Positions 32,921-44,835 of a stretch of 64,000 nt of DNA are shown here, piece after piece. Below the pieces are notes generated by a model. It had not been told where the DNA came from. It was given only the letters and a program-made list of their open reading frames with translations, and searched no databases. The translations under genes were made by a program, and so were the position numbers. The stretch covers positions 24,407,102 to 24,471,101 of the forward strand of contig NW_020312785.1 of the NCBI RefSeq assembly GCF_003265705.1, written 5' to 3'. Positions within the stretch are counted from its first letter, which is position 1. Every line of letters starts with the position of its first letter. Origin of the DNA: Callorhinus ursinus. Taxonomy: Eukaryota; Chordata; Mammalia; Carnivora; Otariidae.

Positions 32921-33865
32921 TAATGTGGTAGGATTTTAGACAGCTTAATATGAATTACAGTACTATTTATATTCTAAGGCACAAATAGGAATTTTAACTC
33001 ATAACAATGAAGTAAAAAATACTTAAAATGCAGTCATAGTTTCCCTTTCCTAATATAGAATTGCTGAATGATATAAAATTTGAAAGTCATTCCAATAAAC
33101 ACAAATGAGTCAGTTATTGATATTCATCACATAAGCTATATTGTGAAAACCACCAATAGCCATAGCTAATTCTGAATTTTATATGCAAAATGGATTTAAG
33201 TAGGCTTTCCTACCCTCTTTGGAACAAGGAGCAATGTCAGCAATTTTTAAATGCTACAAGAGATATGCACGTAAAATATTTGAGGCTTATCTATAGAAGC
33301 CAGGGGTCAACAAATACGAAGACCATAGAAAACAGTTTCTATCTGGTACCTGTGGGATGGCATTATATATACACATTGTTTATAATTATACATAGATGTA
33401 TGTGTATACATATGTGGCAGTTAACAAAACAGTCCTTCCATTGATTGACAGATGGAAGGATGATTTTGCCCTGGCTAATATTAAAAGAGGTACGATATCA
33501 CATTTTACAAAATAAGGACCCAAGATATCTACATTTATTTTTGATAAATTCTGTATGACAGAATGAATGTATATGTTGCTTATCCCATTACACCACTGAC
33601 CTCAATTAAAATTTTTTTGTTTCTTGAAATTGGGAAGAGAGAAGAGAGGCAGAAAGATCAGTGCCATTAGTAGAAGCTGACCTCTGTTAAATAATCAAGA
33701 GTGTTTTGATTCTGCTTCCTGCAGCAACCTTACCATCACTATCTCCTCTTCTTCAAGTGTCTTTTAGTTGAAACCAAGGGTCTCTTCCATAGATAGTCAG
33801 TATTTATAGGATATGCCAGGAACCTACACAGGATCTCTAAGAAACATGAACAGCTACAATAAAAA
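32921..33865. other. Unique-looking DNA, nothing recognised
   Basis: No repeat recognised; the 84-codon frame at 33190-33444 has no familiar domain. Confidence 0.4.
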
Positions 33866-33885
33866 AGACACTATATATTTCTTTT

Positions 33886-34086
33886 TTAAAAATTTTTAAA
33901 GATTTTGTTTATTTATTTGACAGAGAGAGACACAGCGAGAGAGGGAACACAAGCAGGGGGAGTGGGAGAGGGAGAAGCAGGCTTCCTGCTGAGCAGGGAG
34001 CCTGATGTGGGGCTCGATCCCAGGACCCTGAGATTATGACCTGAGCCTAAGGCAGACGCTTAACAACTAAGCCACCCAGGCGCCCC
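33886..34086 (-). mobile_element. Can-SINE, antisense, young type
   Basis: Contains 'gagggaacacaagcaggggg' and ends 'ccacccaggcgcccc'. Duplication 'agacactatatatttctttt' (33866-33885) against 'agactctatatatttctttt' (34087-34106), one mismatch in 20. Confidence 0.97.
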
Positions 34087-34106
34087 AGACTCTATATATT
34101 TCTTTT

Positions 34107-34414
34107 TGGGGAATAAGGGTTTTTATTTCTAATAATTAAGAAATAGAAGAATAGGAAAGTTGATTTGGAATCTAAAGATTTTTTTTAAGTAAAGACCTAT
34201 ATTTCACAAAGCAGGAATGTGAGTTAAGGGATGTGTCTCAAAACAAAAAAGGTACTTATGGGAACTATGTTTAGCAAACTAGAATATTCTTAATACTTGA
34301 TCCAGCTGTTCTAGCATTGGTCCTTTTAAGCTGTTAGGGTTATATTATTTGATGTACCAATAAAATGAGAATACACATAAAGGTAGAATTTGGAGTTTTG
34401 TGGAAGAGGGGGAA
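34107..34414. other. Unique-looking DNA, nothing recognised
   Basis: No feature seen. Confidence 0.4.
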
Positions 34415-34560
34415 GACCCCAGCTGAATCACTAACGTGTATATTTATTGAGTCAGTTAACTATTTTTAAACTTTTTATTTGTAAAATGAAAATAGGAACA
34501 ACTCCTAGCATGATAACTGCTAAATAATAAGCACATAAAATATTATTTTCCATCATCTAC
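34415..34560 (+). mobile_element. MIR remnant, sense (probable)
   Basis: 'cagctgaatcactaacgtgt', 'gagtcagttaac' and 'tatttgtaaaatgaaaatag' follow the MIR core in sense order. Confidence 0.55.
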
Positions 34561-36038
34561 AATGACAACATCAGTTTTTATCACATCTGGTTAAAACTGC
34601 AAAGGAAAAGTGGTATTGTTTCGGTTTTTATTTTTGTTCTCATAAGTACTATAAACAAAGGTAAAGTCTGGTAAAAGAGGATTTGTTTTTTGAAATAATA
34701 ATGGTGAAATTCCTACTCATTAAGATATACAAAATTGGAAAGAAACTTAGAAGTTTTAGGGTATTAAGAAATGCTTTTAAAATGCTAGGAGAGTTAACTA
34801 TTCTTTCTAATCTCCTCTATGACTAGGAAGCATAACCAGAAAACAAATTCCTACAATAAGAGCATACTTCCTTTTTATAATTTGTTAACTTTGAAGAAAA
34901 CACAGATCATATTGAATGACTGGGAAAGGTAGAATAAAACTGACCAATAAAAGGACAGAATGGCATCACCTATGAATGTTTAAGATTTCTTGTACAGGAT
35001 TTCTATAGGAAAAAAAAAATTCTTGAGTTTAAAATTAACTTGAAAATGTAATTTTCTGCCTATTTTTCCTATCTAATTTATATTCCCAAAGATAAAGGGG
35101 ATCATGTCTAGCTTCTGAATGAATCCAAATGCTGATGGAATTAATTTGGTATTTTGCTGCTTGGGACCTAGTTTGAAGCTTATATATTGAAACACGGCTC
35201 CAGGCAGCCATATGTCATTGATGGAATTAGTAAGTCAATCTACCCTCTATGACTTGAGGGAACCATAAAAGAAATCCATCAATGATGGCAGGCAATGACG
35301 GAAAAATTGTATGTAATGTCAGGTGGCTGAATACAGGAGAAAGATATATGGTAATGACAGTATAGGCCAACAATTGCAGGTAAGGAAAAGGATTACTTAA
35401 AATGAAAGTCAAAGTAAAAATATATACATTCATTGCCATCGCAATTTACTTTCTTTGATTGAAAGAGAGAAAATCTTACAACTTAAAGATAATGTTTAGA
35501 TCAAATTTGACAGCTTGAATAATGAGCACTTCATATAATAATTCTAGATGACTTGGAGTACCCATACGTCAATGATAGAATGACCGTACTTTAAGAGAAT
35601 AATTCTTCAGACTACAATGTCCCTGATGTCCCAGAAGGAATGGTTAATTATTCCTTGATAGTAATAGTGGGAGTATTTCTAATGATGAGGTTGCTGTAAA
35701 AATATAATCATGTAACTATTTTTCTAAGCTTCCAATAACTTCAAATATCTTTATTTTCTATGACAATAATATTACTAACTTCTACCTCTGTATTTTTGCT
35801 TTCCAATACAGCATACCATGATATCATTTAGACTTTACTTGCCATTAATGCATTCATTATTTTTCCAGAGACCCTATTTTTTCAAATGTTGTCATTAAAA
35901 TAGCATTAACAAGTGTTCACTTCCATATCTGCATATAATTTAAGAAATGAAATTTTGTAGAACTTGTTTATATTAACCATCCCGATTACTCAAAGCATAC
36001 TTATATGTTAAAAGGTTAACATATAAAATATGATGTTT
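34561..36038. other. 1.5 kb without recognised repeats
   Basis: Unique-looking, A/T-rich. Nothing gene-like: the longest frame is 70 codons on the - strand and hydrophobic. Confidence 0.4.
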
Positions 36039-36049
36039 AAAATTACTGA

Positions 36050-36257
36050 GGGGTGCCTGGGTGGCTCAGTCATTAAGCGTCTGCCTTCAGCTCAGGTCAT
36101 GATTCCAGGGTCCTGGGATCGAGCCCCGCATCGGGCTCCCTGCTCAGCGGGAAGCCTGCTTCTCCCTCTCCCACTGCCCCTGCTTGTGTTCCCTCTCTCG
36201 CTGTGTCTCTCTCTGTCAAAGAAATAAATAAAAATCTTTAAAAAAAATTAAAAAAAG
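36050..36257 (+). mobile_element. Can-SINE, + strand, young type
   Basis: Starts 'ggggtgcctgggtggctcag' and is close to the 27396 and 45437 copies ('gggatcgagccccgcatcgg'). Duplication 'aaaattactgag' against 'aaaattattaag' (36039-36050 and 36258-36269). Confidence 0.96.
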
Positions 36258-36270
36258 AAAATTATTAAGG

Positions 36271-36879
36271 AGATGTCATGAGTATCAATATTTTATAACA
36301 CAGGCACCATAAAAACCTGGTTTCAGAGGCAGTAATTCAGCCATGTAACTATCAATGAAATTACAGAAGACTTTTAATAAATAAAATGCAATGCAATAAA
36401 CAGATTCTTAGGACTTAGATTTAATGACTTAAAAAATTCAAATTAAACATAAACAAGGTTAGAATTTACTTGTGTCGGAATTGGTTTGTTTTCAAATCAC
36501 TCACCCAAAATAATTATCTGATGATTTTCAGTAGCCTTTTTCCTTAAATTGGATAAGGCCTATTGCGCCCCCTTTCCATATACAGTTAAACCTGAACTGC
36601 ATCACAGAGCATTCATCAAAAACTACAATGTACAATGATTAAGGGTTCAGAAAGAAACAATGCTTTTTCGTTTTATGGACCTCACAGAGAACAACTGGTC
36701 ATTACTGTTCGATAATAGAATAAACAAGAATAAGAGTAGCTTGCATTTTGTGCTACTTATATGGTAATTAAGTTAAAATTAACATCATGTCCAGTGGATA
36801 GACATGGAAGTGGTCATAAAGTGTGATGACCTCTGTTTCTCGTGTTCATTGCCACCATAAACTACCCACCATAAAAGAG
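36271..36879. other. Unique-looking DNA, nothing recognised
   Basis: No repeat recognised left of the ERV relic. Confidence 0.4.
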
Positions 36880-38060
36880 GCACTAAACCACCAAATAGAA
36901 TGAGATGGCCAGGTGATTTCTAGCCTCTTTCATCGGCCATCTCAGTATTGGCACCATGCATATATGAGCAAAGGGATAGTGGTAGCAGGGACTAAGGTTA
37001 TGCATAAGCCCAGCAACATAAACACATCTATCAAAACTGATCTAGCAATTGCTGCTATTGGCCCAACCTGCCAAAAGAGACCAATGTTCAGTTCCCAATA
37101 TGGCACCATGCCTCAAAGAGACCACATGGCCACGTAGTGGGAAGTTGATTATATTGGGCAAGATTGCATTCTGGCAGGAGGAGATACTTCATCAGATGTG
37201 GGTTTCTCTTTTTGCCAACGGGCCTCAGCTAGCATCACTATCCCGGAGCTTACCAAATGTTGTATATACACCGCCACAGAATCCCCCAGGCGCCTACTTC
37301 ATAACAAAGAGGTATGAGAGTAGGTCCCAAAACACAGGATCATGTTCCACACCATCCAGAAGCTGCAGGCCTGAGAGAGCTTTAACTGTGTCTTCCACAG
37401 GCTGTTCTGCAGGCCAGATTGAAGACTATGCTTTAGAGGATGAGATACCATCTTCCCTGAAGTAGTATACATTTGGAATCAGAGACTTATATAATGTCAT
37501 GTCTCCAAAAGCAAGACACATGAATCAGAGAACCAAGGAATGGAACCTAGCTGTGGAAGTTTGCAATCACTCTCATGACCTCTTTGGGAAGTTTTTCTTC
37601 CTCCGCCATCAAATTTGGGCTCTGACAGCATGATAACCTGATCCTTAAAGAAGGAACAATTTCACCAGGGGAAAGAGCAAGTGTCTAATTTATCTGTGTC
37701 ACCTGGGGACCTTAGATTCCTTTTGCTAAGGTATTAGCTGGCAAGAAAATAAACCTCCATCTGGCAAGGATAATTGACTATGACCATCAGAGTAGCAAAA
37801 GTCTGCTCTAAAACACAGGGGCAGAGACAGATGGTTAGCACCTCGGCGATGCACCTGAGTGCCTCTTTGGTACTCCAATCTCAAGAAGACACATCAGCGA
37901 CCTCACCCTCAGAAAAGCGAAATGAGTTGGAATTCAGGCCTCTCAGGCATGAGGGTCTTTGTCATGCCACCAGGTAATCACCAAGACCATCTGAGGTGTT
38001 GGTTGCACAGGAAGGAAATCTAGAACAGAGAGTGAAATATGAAGAAAAAAAAAACCCTAT
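36880..38060 (+). pseudogene. ERV-L class endogenous retrovirus internal relic (pol integrase part), sense
   Basis: Ancient endogenous retroviral sequence. The stretch from about 36985 to 37160 follows ERV-L/MaLR-related pol order: 'gggactaaggttatgcataa', then a cysteine-rich 'aacctgccaaaagagaccaa' block, 'atatggcaccatgcct' and 'gttgattatattgggc', the last being the segment around the first catalytic aspartate of integrase. Further blocks near 37330-37480 and 37780-37990 fit the downstream part, with deletions. Frames shift repeatedly, so no functional protein can be made; the 138-codon frame at 37049-37465 is out of the ancestral frame for most of its length. Class assignment is from memory of the family; a search would settle it. 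Confidence 0.6.
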
Positions 38061-38535
38061 CAGCTGTGGACCAAGACAAGCTTCAGCCATAGGGGCTATC
38101 ATTCATCACCTTACCCTTCCTTTTCTAATTTTCTCCAGGGAAGATGGCCCTTCAGAAATCCTGAAAGATCTGCTGTAAGAATTTACATGAGGAAGCAGAG
38201 AGAATGGAACGAGGGACAGAATTTGGTGGACACTCTGATGTGCTCACTATCCATATGCCCCTTCCCTAAAAGACATTTTGTCCTACCTCCTGACAGTGTC
38301 AACCCTGCACGATTTGCCCAACTTCAGAAATCCACTTCACTCAGCGTTCCCCTCCCCCCACTTTGCTGGGGGTGGCCCAAATGAAATGGCTGACCCTTAC
38401 AGACGTCGTAAAGTTCTTTCCTGTAATTGGCTCCTCCTCGTTCCTTGTTTCCGTAAGTGTTTATCTGAAAAGCACACCTTAATAAACATCTAGCGTGCCG
38501 CAGTCCAACTGAGAGTCCACCTGCCAGGAAAAGCC
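38061..38535 (+). mobile_element. Probable 3' LTR of the ERV-L relic
   Basis: Directly downstream of the integrase relic. It contains 'cctcctcgttccttgtttcc', then 'gtaagtgtttatctgaaaag' and 'cttaataaacatctagcg', with an AATAAA at 38481-38486 about 30 bp before a likely end near 38520-38535. That arrangement suits the R/U5 end of an LTR. No 5' LTR is seen in the window, and the LTR start is not located. Confidence 0.4.
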
Positions 38536-40210
38536 ATTCATAATACAGCATGACTACCATATTATGGATTATTTTAGTCTTATTAAAGTGTTTTCTTGTG
38601 ATTGTAATCCAAGAGTTCTACTCATTCAATCATTCAACCTAACAGTCTCTCCTGCTTTTGGTGCTTTTCTCTTTCCCTGTTGTTCATCTCCTTTTCACCC
38701 CTTTTCTTTCCTTCCTCCTCCCTAGTGTTTTTCTTTGTTCATTCAATGACCAGTCTTCCTTCATTCTTTATTCCATCCTCCCTCCTCTTTCTCTTTCTTT
38801 TTTCTTTTTTATATTTTACACTTTTGCAGAAACAAGTCCACATTTAGATATTTTACAGTGCAACAAAATATTCTATCATAAAATTGCCTAGACACCTATT
38901 TTGCCTGCAAGAAAATTCCTTGTTCCACGGCAATGTGTCTTCTATATCATATTTTTACATATTGAAATTTCACATCTTTGAAAATAACTTAGATGCTGTC
39001 AGCTGGTTAACAGCAGGGAATGTAGCAAAATACTCCAGAAAAGAGACAATGTGGAATGATTTTTGCTGCATTTTTTCATTGTACTTTGTTTATATTTTTT
39101 CTTTTTGTCTCTTCCAATGCCTAGCAGTAATAATCCTCTTCCACTGAAAACTGCTAAAATCTGAGCAGTGCCTCTGAAGTTTAAAATGCAAAGAGCAGTC
39201 CTTTTTTTTTTTTTTTTACAGGTTTTCTATGATAATACTTAGAATGAGTCACTCATCCTGAAAGTGGCCTTCTAAATTACTGTGAAATAACCATGGATGC
39301 TATTACACACACTTACAGATGTGATTTAAATTCTCTGGAACTCCTCTGCACTTTGAATGAGAATTAGCAGCTTTGAAAGATTTAACTTCACATTGAAAAA
39401 CCATCAAAGCAAGTGGCAAAATGAACTTGAGATTATTCTTCAGAATTGAGATCCCCAACGCTTTTCATGCCAAATTGCAACCTCCAAAATGATTCACTCT
39501 CTTGCAAATCTCCTACATTATAGGTAATTTGACCATCTTAATCAATACCTGTTAATGAAGGTTTTTTTCCCCTTTCATATTATCATTAAACCATCATTCT
39601 TGACTATCAAAATCCTTTTTTTTTTTTTTTTAAATCACATCTCAGAAGGAGACCAAAAGTGCACATTCAGTCATATTCTAATTAGTGCTTGCCAGTTTCT
39701 CCCCCATGGAGTCTCACCCTGGCAAAGGAAGCTGGTTTCTGCCAATATTCAGAAGGTACCAGCCAGGTATAATCAGAATTATAGGATCAAAAACTTGCCA
39801 TTTGAAAGAGACTTCATAAACATCATCATTTTATGTATCTTCTTGCCTGGCCTTTCCCCTCGGCCACTTAGATTCCCTGTGGGCCCCCCATCATCATCAT
39901 TTGCTCAGCTAGTAAGGTTGATTGGAACAATGACAAGGGATAGGAACAGAGGTACAAAACTACGCCTTAGAGCTGCCATGCAGCTGTGGAAGGAATGAGT
40001 GTCTTTATAAGACACTCACATGGAGCCTTGTAGGAGAATGTGAAAGGAAGTCTTGAGTCCAAGAAAAGGACATAGTGTTTTCACTGAACTGCAAGATAAA
40101 CCAAATTATATAAAATCATCAGGGCATATAAGGTGATACTCACCAGTGACTGCTAGAAACAAATATGTATGTATATATACACACAAGTGTATATATATTA
40201 TATATAAGTG

Positions 40211-40246
<36 letters not shown>

Positions 40247-41050
40247 AATTTGGTATTAAAACTCAGAAGTTATAATTCTAACAAGTGGGAACCAAAAAAT
40301 ATAGTCATTTTCTTTATAAAAAATTTCTGTTAATGTGGATTTAATTCTGTTTTATAATAGGGTATCACTTACAGAATTCCAGAGTGTTTACAATTTTATT
40401 TACTTCATAGTAACACTGATAATTCTTACATTACTTATTTGAAAAAGTTATGCCACTATATAATGATTACAGAAATATTCCATAAAAATGCAATGATATA
40501 ATAGAAAAAATTAAGTTATTTATTTGGTTATATTCTTGTCAGAAGGCAGTGTTTGCAATTCTGTATTGATATGGACACATATCATGGTGCCTCCGATTTC
40601 CCATCTACACAATTTCTAAAAAATTTTTCTAATTAGTAATTTCTCTCATTCTCTTCCTAGTCTTGCTTGCATATTAACTTATCATCTGACCATTAACAAT
40701 CCTACTACCAGCTCACAGAGCATTCTTGACACACAACCTTCCCTCCTTTATGCCTCCACAGCTCTTTGCTGTATTTCTAGAACCCCACTTGCTATAATCT
40801 GTCCAGTTGTGTCATTTTATGGATGATGACGTTGTCCCATGGTTCTCTTCCTACTTCCTTCTGTGTTGGCCCTTAAATGTTGCTGTTTTCCAGAATCCTA
40901 CTCTTGTATTCTATTCTTCTCAATCTGTAGCAAAGTTGTCTTTTACTAAAAACTTAAATATCCTAAAATAGGTTCCAAATCTCTACATATGTGCTCCTTC
41001 TCTTTGTTCTACTACCCACCAATCACTCAAGTTAAACATTTGAGATATAA
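38536..41050. other. 2.5 kb without recognised interspersed repeats
   Basis: T-rich at left, T18 near 39202-39219, T15 near 39617-39631. The longest frame of the whole window, 147 codons at 39555-39998, lies here; it starts in T-rich DNA, has no recognisable domain and no splice-bounded exon shape. The part 39220-39550 is repeat-free and could be conserved non-coding DNA. Confidence 0.4.
40165..40245. repeat. (TATG)n/(TA)n/(AC)n microsatellite
   Basis: Compound repeat with an (AC)n core at about 40210-40232 followed by (AT)n. Confidence 0.92.
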
Positions 41051-41306
41051 TTTTTTTAAAGATCTTATTTATTATTTGTTTGTTTGTTTGTTTTAGAGAG
41101 AGACAGAGAGATGGAGAGGGGGGGTGTGTATGTATATGAGCGGGGAGGAGGGGTGGGAGGTGAGGGGCAGAAGGAGAGGGAGAGAGAATCTCAAGCAGAC
41201 TCCATGTTCAGCGGGGAGCCTGAGGTGGGACTTGATCTTACAACCCTGAGATCATGACCAGAATCAAGAGTCGGGCGCTTAAGTAACTGAATCACCCAGG
41301 CGCCCC
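41051..41306 (-). mobile_element. Can-SINE, antisense, with expanded G-rich middle
   Basis: Tail complement includes (TTTG)n at 41077-41092. The middle is expanded with GT and G-runs (41117-41167), making it about 50 bp longer than its relatives. Ends 'tcacccaggcgcccc'. Flank 'tttgagatataat' against 'tttgaattactt' is a weak duplication. Confidence 0.92.
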
Positions 41307-41532
41307 TTTGAATTACTTTTGTGTAGAAAATTGAAAATTTTTATTGATTCATTCAATTTTTTTTAGCTCCTACTAAGTCGTAGGTTTGCTATAGGTGCCT
41401 CTGATATCATAATGAATTAAAACTATTTGTATGTCTTTTTTCATCAGTCTGAAAATCTATAGGGAGTGGTGATGATAACATTTTAGTAAATCCTATTTAT
41501 ATCGTTTTTAATTCCAATGACCTGTCCTAAGT
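41307..41532. other. Unique-looking DNA
   Basis: Nothing seen. Confidence 0.4.
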
Positions 41533-41640
41533 TAGATTGTAAGGAATGGAGGGCAGGGATATTGTTTTATCTTTGAATCGATAAGTGTAATGCCTTGAAA
41601 TTACTAGACAATCAGTACTAAACAAATTGTGTTGACTATA
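41533..41640 (+). mobile_element. L2 3' end, sense (probable)
   Basis: 'agattgtaaggaatggaggg' then 'cagggatattgttttatctt' and 'aatgccttgaaattactaga' follow the L2 3' terminal order. Confidence 0.55.
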
Positions 41641-42536
41641 TATACATGAACTCCTACTTTGTTATTTTCACCATTTTAGCTCTACATATTACACACTCCA
41701 TACATGCTACAGATTCCACGGGTCAAATGTATCATGTGAGTTTCTTTATGACAAGAGTTGTTGCCCTTCCCAAGTCTCCATGCATTCCATCGACAATTAT
41801 GTGCCTTACGTGTGCCCGTCACATTCCTAGATACTCAGGATTAATGATGTGCAATTCCAGATACAATCTCTACTCTCACAGAGATGAAATTTAGCCAGTT
41901 ATTCAGAAAATGTCTAATGTTGAGAGCTGAAGTAATTGGAGGGAAGCTGACCTGATATCCTAGAGCACTGATGATAGCTCTTCCCGAATCCAGCCCCCTG
42001 AAGAAGACAGTCTGGTTTCTACCTATGTCATTTGAGGAACCAGGTTTCTCCTATCTTGGTTCCTGTAGAAAGCCTGGCTTGCTCTACATCTTCTCCTCAC
42101 TTAATGACAGGTGCATGTTGTGGTGTTTCATTCCAGCTAACATTATTTTGTAGGACTGGGCTCAATTTCCTTTTTTTTTTTTTTCTTTCCCTAATAAGGC
42201 ACCATTTCTTCTCTACCATTTGAAAATATACTCTCTGGCTCCATCAGGGCACATTCCTTTGATTATGCTATCTGTACAAAATGATACTAGAGAAAATATG
42301 ATGCTGTTCATTCTTGGTATGTAAGTGTTATGATGTGTTATGGTGCATAAGCACTACTTTGGCCCATTATGTCCCCTTTGCCCCTATCTTTAACTCCTCT
42401 GCTATAAATTTTCCATGGGCACAAAACTCAGAGTCAAAAAACTAACAAAAATAAACATTCAATGCCTTCCAGTATTATAGGCAGTTTTTTTAAAAATTAA
42501 AGGTGGCATAATGATAAGCATGGTTGACCAATAGAT
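41641..42536. other. Unique-looking DNA, nothing recognised
   Basis: T14 at 42171-42184. Frames at 41646-41894 and 41971-42223 have no familiar domain. Confidence 0.4.
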
Positions 42537-42552
42537 TATATGTCTATTCTTT

Positions 42553-42749
42553 TTTTTTAAAAAAAGATTTTATTTATTTATTTGAGAGAGAGAGAATGAG
42601 AGACAGAGAGCACGAGAGGGAAGAGGGTCAGGGGGAGAAGCAGACTCCCTGCTGAGCAGGGAGCCTGATGCGGGACTCCATCCCGGGACTCCAGGATTGT
42701 GACCTGAGCAGAAGGCAGTGGCTTAACCAACTAAGCCACCCAGGCGCCC
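42553..42749 (-). mobile_element. Can-SINE, antisense, sharp insertion
   Basis: Same subgroup as 21766 and 58981 ('gagcacgagagggaagaggg', 'cccgggactccaggat'). Duplication 'tatatgtctattctt' exact on both sides (42537-42551 and 42750-42764). Confidence 0.96.
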
Positions 42750-42764
42750 TATATGTCTATTCTT

Positions 42765-43715
42765 GAATGAAGAAAATTAAATGTTTTCTATGTTAAGTCA
42801 TGTAAGAAACACAGAAAGTATAATAAATTTCTTAAGTATTGCCATTATTTTTATACATGCATTCAAAATTACTTGGACTTTCTAAAATAGCATATTAAAT
42901 TAAGCTATAGAATGAAATATGATGAATTTGAATATTTTGCTCTAGTAAGTTTTCCCTTCATTACAGATATGGTTTAAAAATATTTGTGGAAAATATTCTG
43001 GTTATGCTTGAAGTACAATTACCAGCACAATATCATATGGCTATCTATTTTATAGACATTTTATAAGATTTTGAAATACTGCATATATCTAGAATAGCTT
43101 TGCATGTACTTATAAAATCAAAGATTTTATATAATAAATATATGATTTTGTATACTGTTACAGACTCCATTTAATACTTGGTTTGCTATGACCTTTTATT
43201 TAAAATAGCCCCCTCAATACCAATTCCCTTATTTCATTTCTATTCGTGGTCCCATTTTATTACTACATACTAACTGAATATACATCAGTTTCATTAAGAC
43301 ATTTTCTCATGTATTTCTCTATAAACACTAATCATTCAGATATATTGTGGGAAAAATATTGGGAAGCTAAAATATTCTTTGGTTGGCATCTCTTCTTTAA
43401 ATAATATTTTAAATAACTATTAAATTGTGTTATGATAGCTTTACAGTCTTACAATTTAAATCATATAGTCAAGAACAACTTTTGAGGTTATAAACATGAT
43501 GGGGCAAGAGTAACTCTAACCCTTATAGAGATCACCAACTGAAAGTTTCAAGAAAAATTTTAGCTTAAGAGTAAATATGAAAGAAGAAAGGAGGGATGCT
43601 TACAAAATGAGAGAAGTGCTTCTAAAATCAAGCAAAAAGAAGAGTGTTATTCAAGGAACAGTTGAAAAAGTGATATCATGGATAAAGGCAGATGAAATTG
43701 TGAAGCCCTTGAAAT
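42765..43715. other. A/T-rich DNA, nothing recognised
   Basis: No repeat recognised; the right half holds a 102-codon frame (43577-43885) that runs into the SINE and is not supported. Confidence 0.4.
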
Positions 43716-43730
43716 TGCAGGAAAGGATCT

Positions 43731-43927
43731 CTTTTTTTAATTTAAAGATTTTTTTTAATATTCATTTGAGACAGAGAGAGAGAGAGCATGAGCAGAGGAG
43801 AGAGGCAGAGGGAGAAGGAGAAACAGACTCCCCACTGAGCGGGAAGCCAGATGCAGATGCAGGCTTGATCCCAGAGAGATCATGACCTGAGCCAAAGGCT
43901 TAACCATCTGAGCCACCCAGGCACCCC
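43731..43927 (-). mobile_element. Can-SINE, antisense, first of a close pair
   Basis: Ends 'ccacccaggcacccc'. Exact 15-bp duplication 'tgcaggaaaggatct' (43716-43730 and 43928-43942). Confidence 0.96.
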
Positions 43928-43954
43928 TGCAGGAAAGGATCTTAAACACAAGGT

Positions 43955-44146
43955 TTTTTTGTTTTTTGTTTTTTTGGTAAAGATTTTATTTATTTATTTG
44001 ACCTAGAAAGACACAGCAAGAGAGGGAACACAAGCAGGGGGAGTGAGAGAGGGAGATGCAGCCTTCTCAGGAGCAGGGAGTCCGATCCTGGGATCATGAT
44101 CTGAGATGAAGGCAAACGCTTAATGACTGAGCCACCCAAGCACCCC
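43955..44146 (-). mobile_element. Can-SINE, antisense, second of a close pair, young type
   Basis: Contains 'gagggaacacaagcaggggg'; a deletion in the middle removes part of the 'gctcgatcccaggaccc' block. Duplication 'ttaaacacaaggttttt' (from 43942) against 'ttaaacacaagttttt' (44147-44162). Confidence 0.95.
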
Positions 44147-44289
44147 TTAAACACAAGTTTTTAAAAGACATTAGTCACTTAGCAACTCAGAGAAGTAGTC
44201 AGAAGGAAGCTTCACTGTTGGAGCAATGAAAGATGATACTCCTTTTGGATTGTTGCTACCTGGAATGCTTTTTAAAAACCAAGAGGACA

Positions 44290-44507
44290 GGGGCACCTGG
44301 GTTACTCAGTTGGTTGAGTGTGTGACTCTTAATTTCCGCTGAGCTCATGATCTTGGCATCTTGAGATCAAGCCCCAAGTCTGGCTCTGCACTCAGCAGGG
44401 AGTCTGCTTGAGATTTTTCTCCCCCCCCCTCCTTCTGCCCCTCCCCCGTTCCCAAGCTCGCTCTTGGGCTTTCTCTCTAAAATAAATAAATAAAAATCTT
44501 TAAAAAA
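44290..44507 (+). mobile_element. Can-SINE, + strand, older type
   Basis: Starts 'ggggcacctgggttactcag', contains 'gagtctgcttgagatttttc' and a C8 run at 44421-44428. Short duplication 'gaggaca' on both sides. Confidence 0.93.
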
Positions 44508-44529
44508 TGAGGACAAAAATCTTGTTCCA

Positions 44530-44835
44530 ATAAGACTAATTTATTAGGTTTGGTAAAAGAATAAAAATTTACAGTTATAAGATGAGTAAGGTCTGAGGAC
44601 CTAATGTATAAGGTGACTATAGTTGATAAAACTGTATTGCCTAATTGAAATTTGCTAAGAGTAGAACCCAAGTGTTCCCATAAACACACACACAAAAAGA
44701 GGTAAATATGAGGTGACAGATGTGTTAAAGCAATCATGGAAATCCTTTCACAATGTATACAAATATCAAATCATCACATTGTACAATATACTACAATTTT
44801 GTCAATTATACTTGAATAAAGCTGAGAAAAGGACA
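44530..44835 (+). mobile_element. L1MA-like 3' UTR end, sense
   Basis: 'ggacctaatgtataaggtga', 'ctatagttgataaaactgta', 'gaaatttgctaagagtagaa', 'tttcacaatgtatacaaata' and 'gtcaattatacttgaataaa' followed by 'gctgagaaaagg': the well-known old L1 3' terminal sequence. The SINE at 44290 sits at its left edge. Confidence 0.8.

Noticed and set aside
37049..37465. 138-codon + strand frame
   Set aside because: Falls in the ERV-L relic and does not follow the ancestral frame.
39555..39998. 147-codon + strand frame, the longest in the window
   Set aside because: Starts in T-rich DNA, has no recognisable domain, and no splice or promoter context; within chance for 64 kb.
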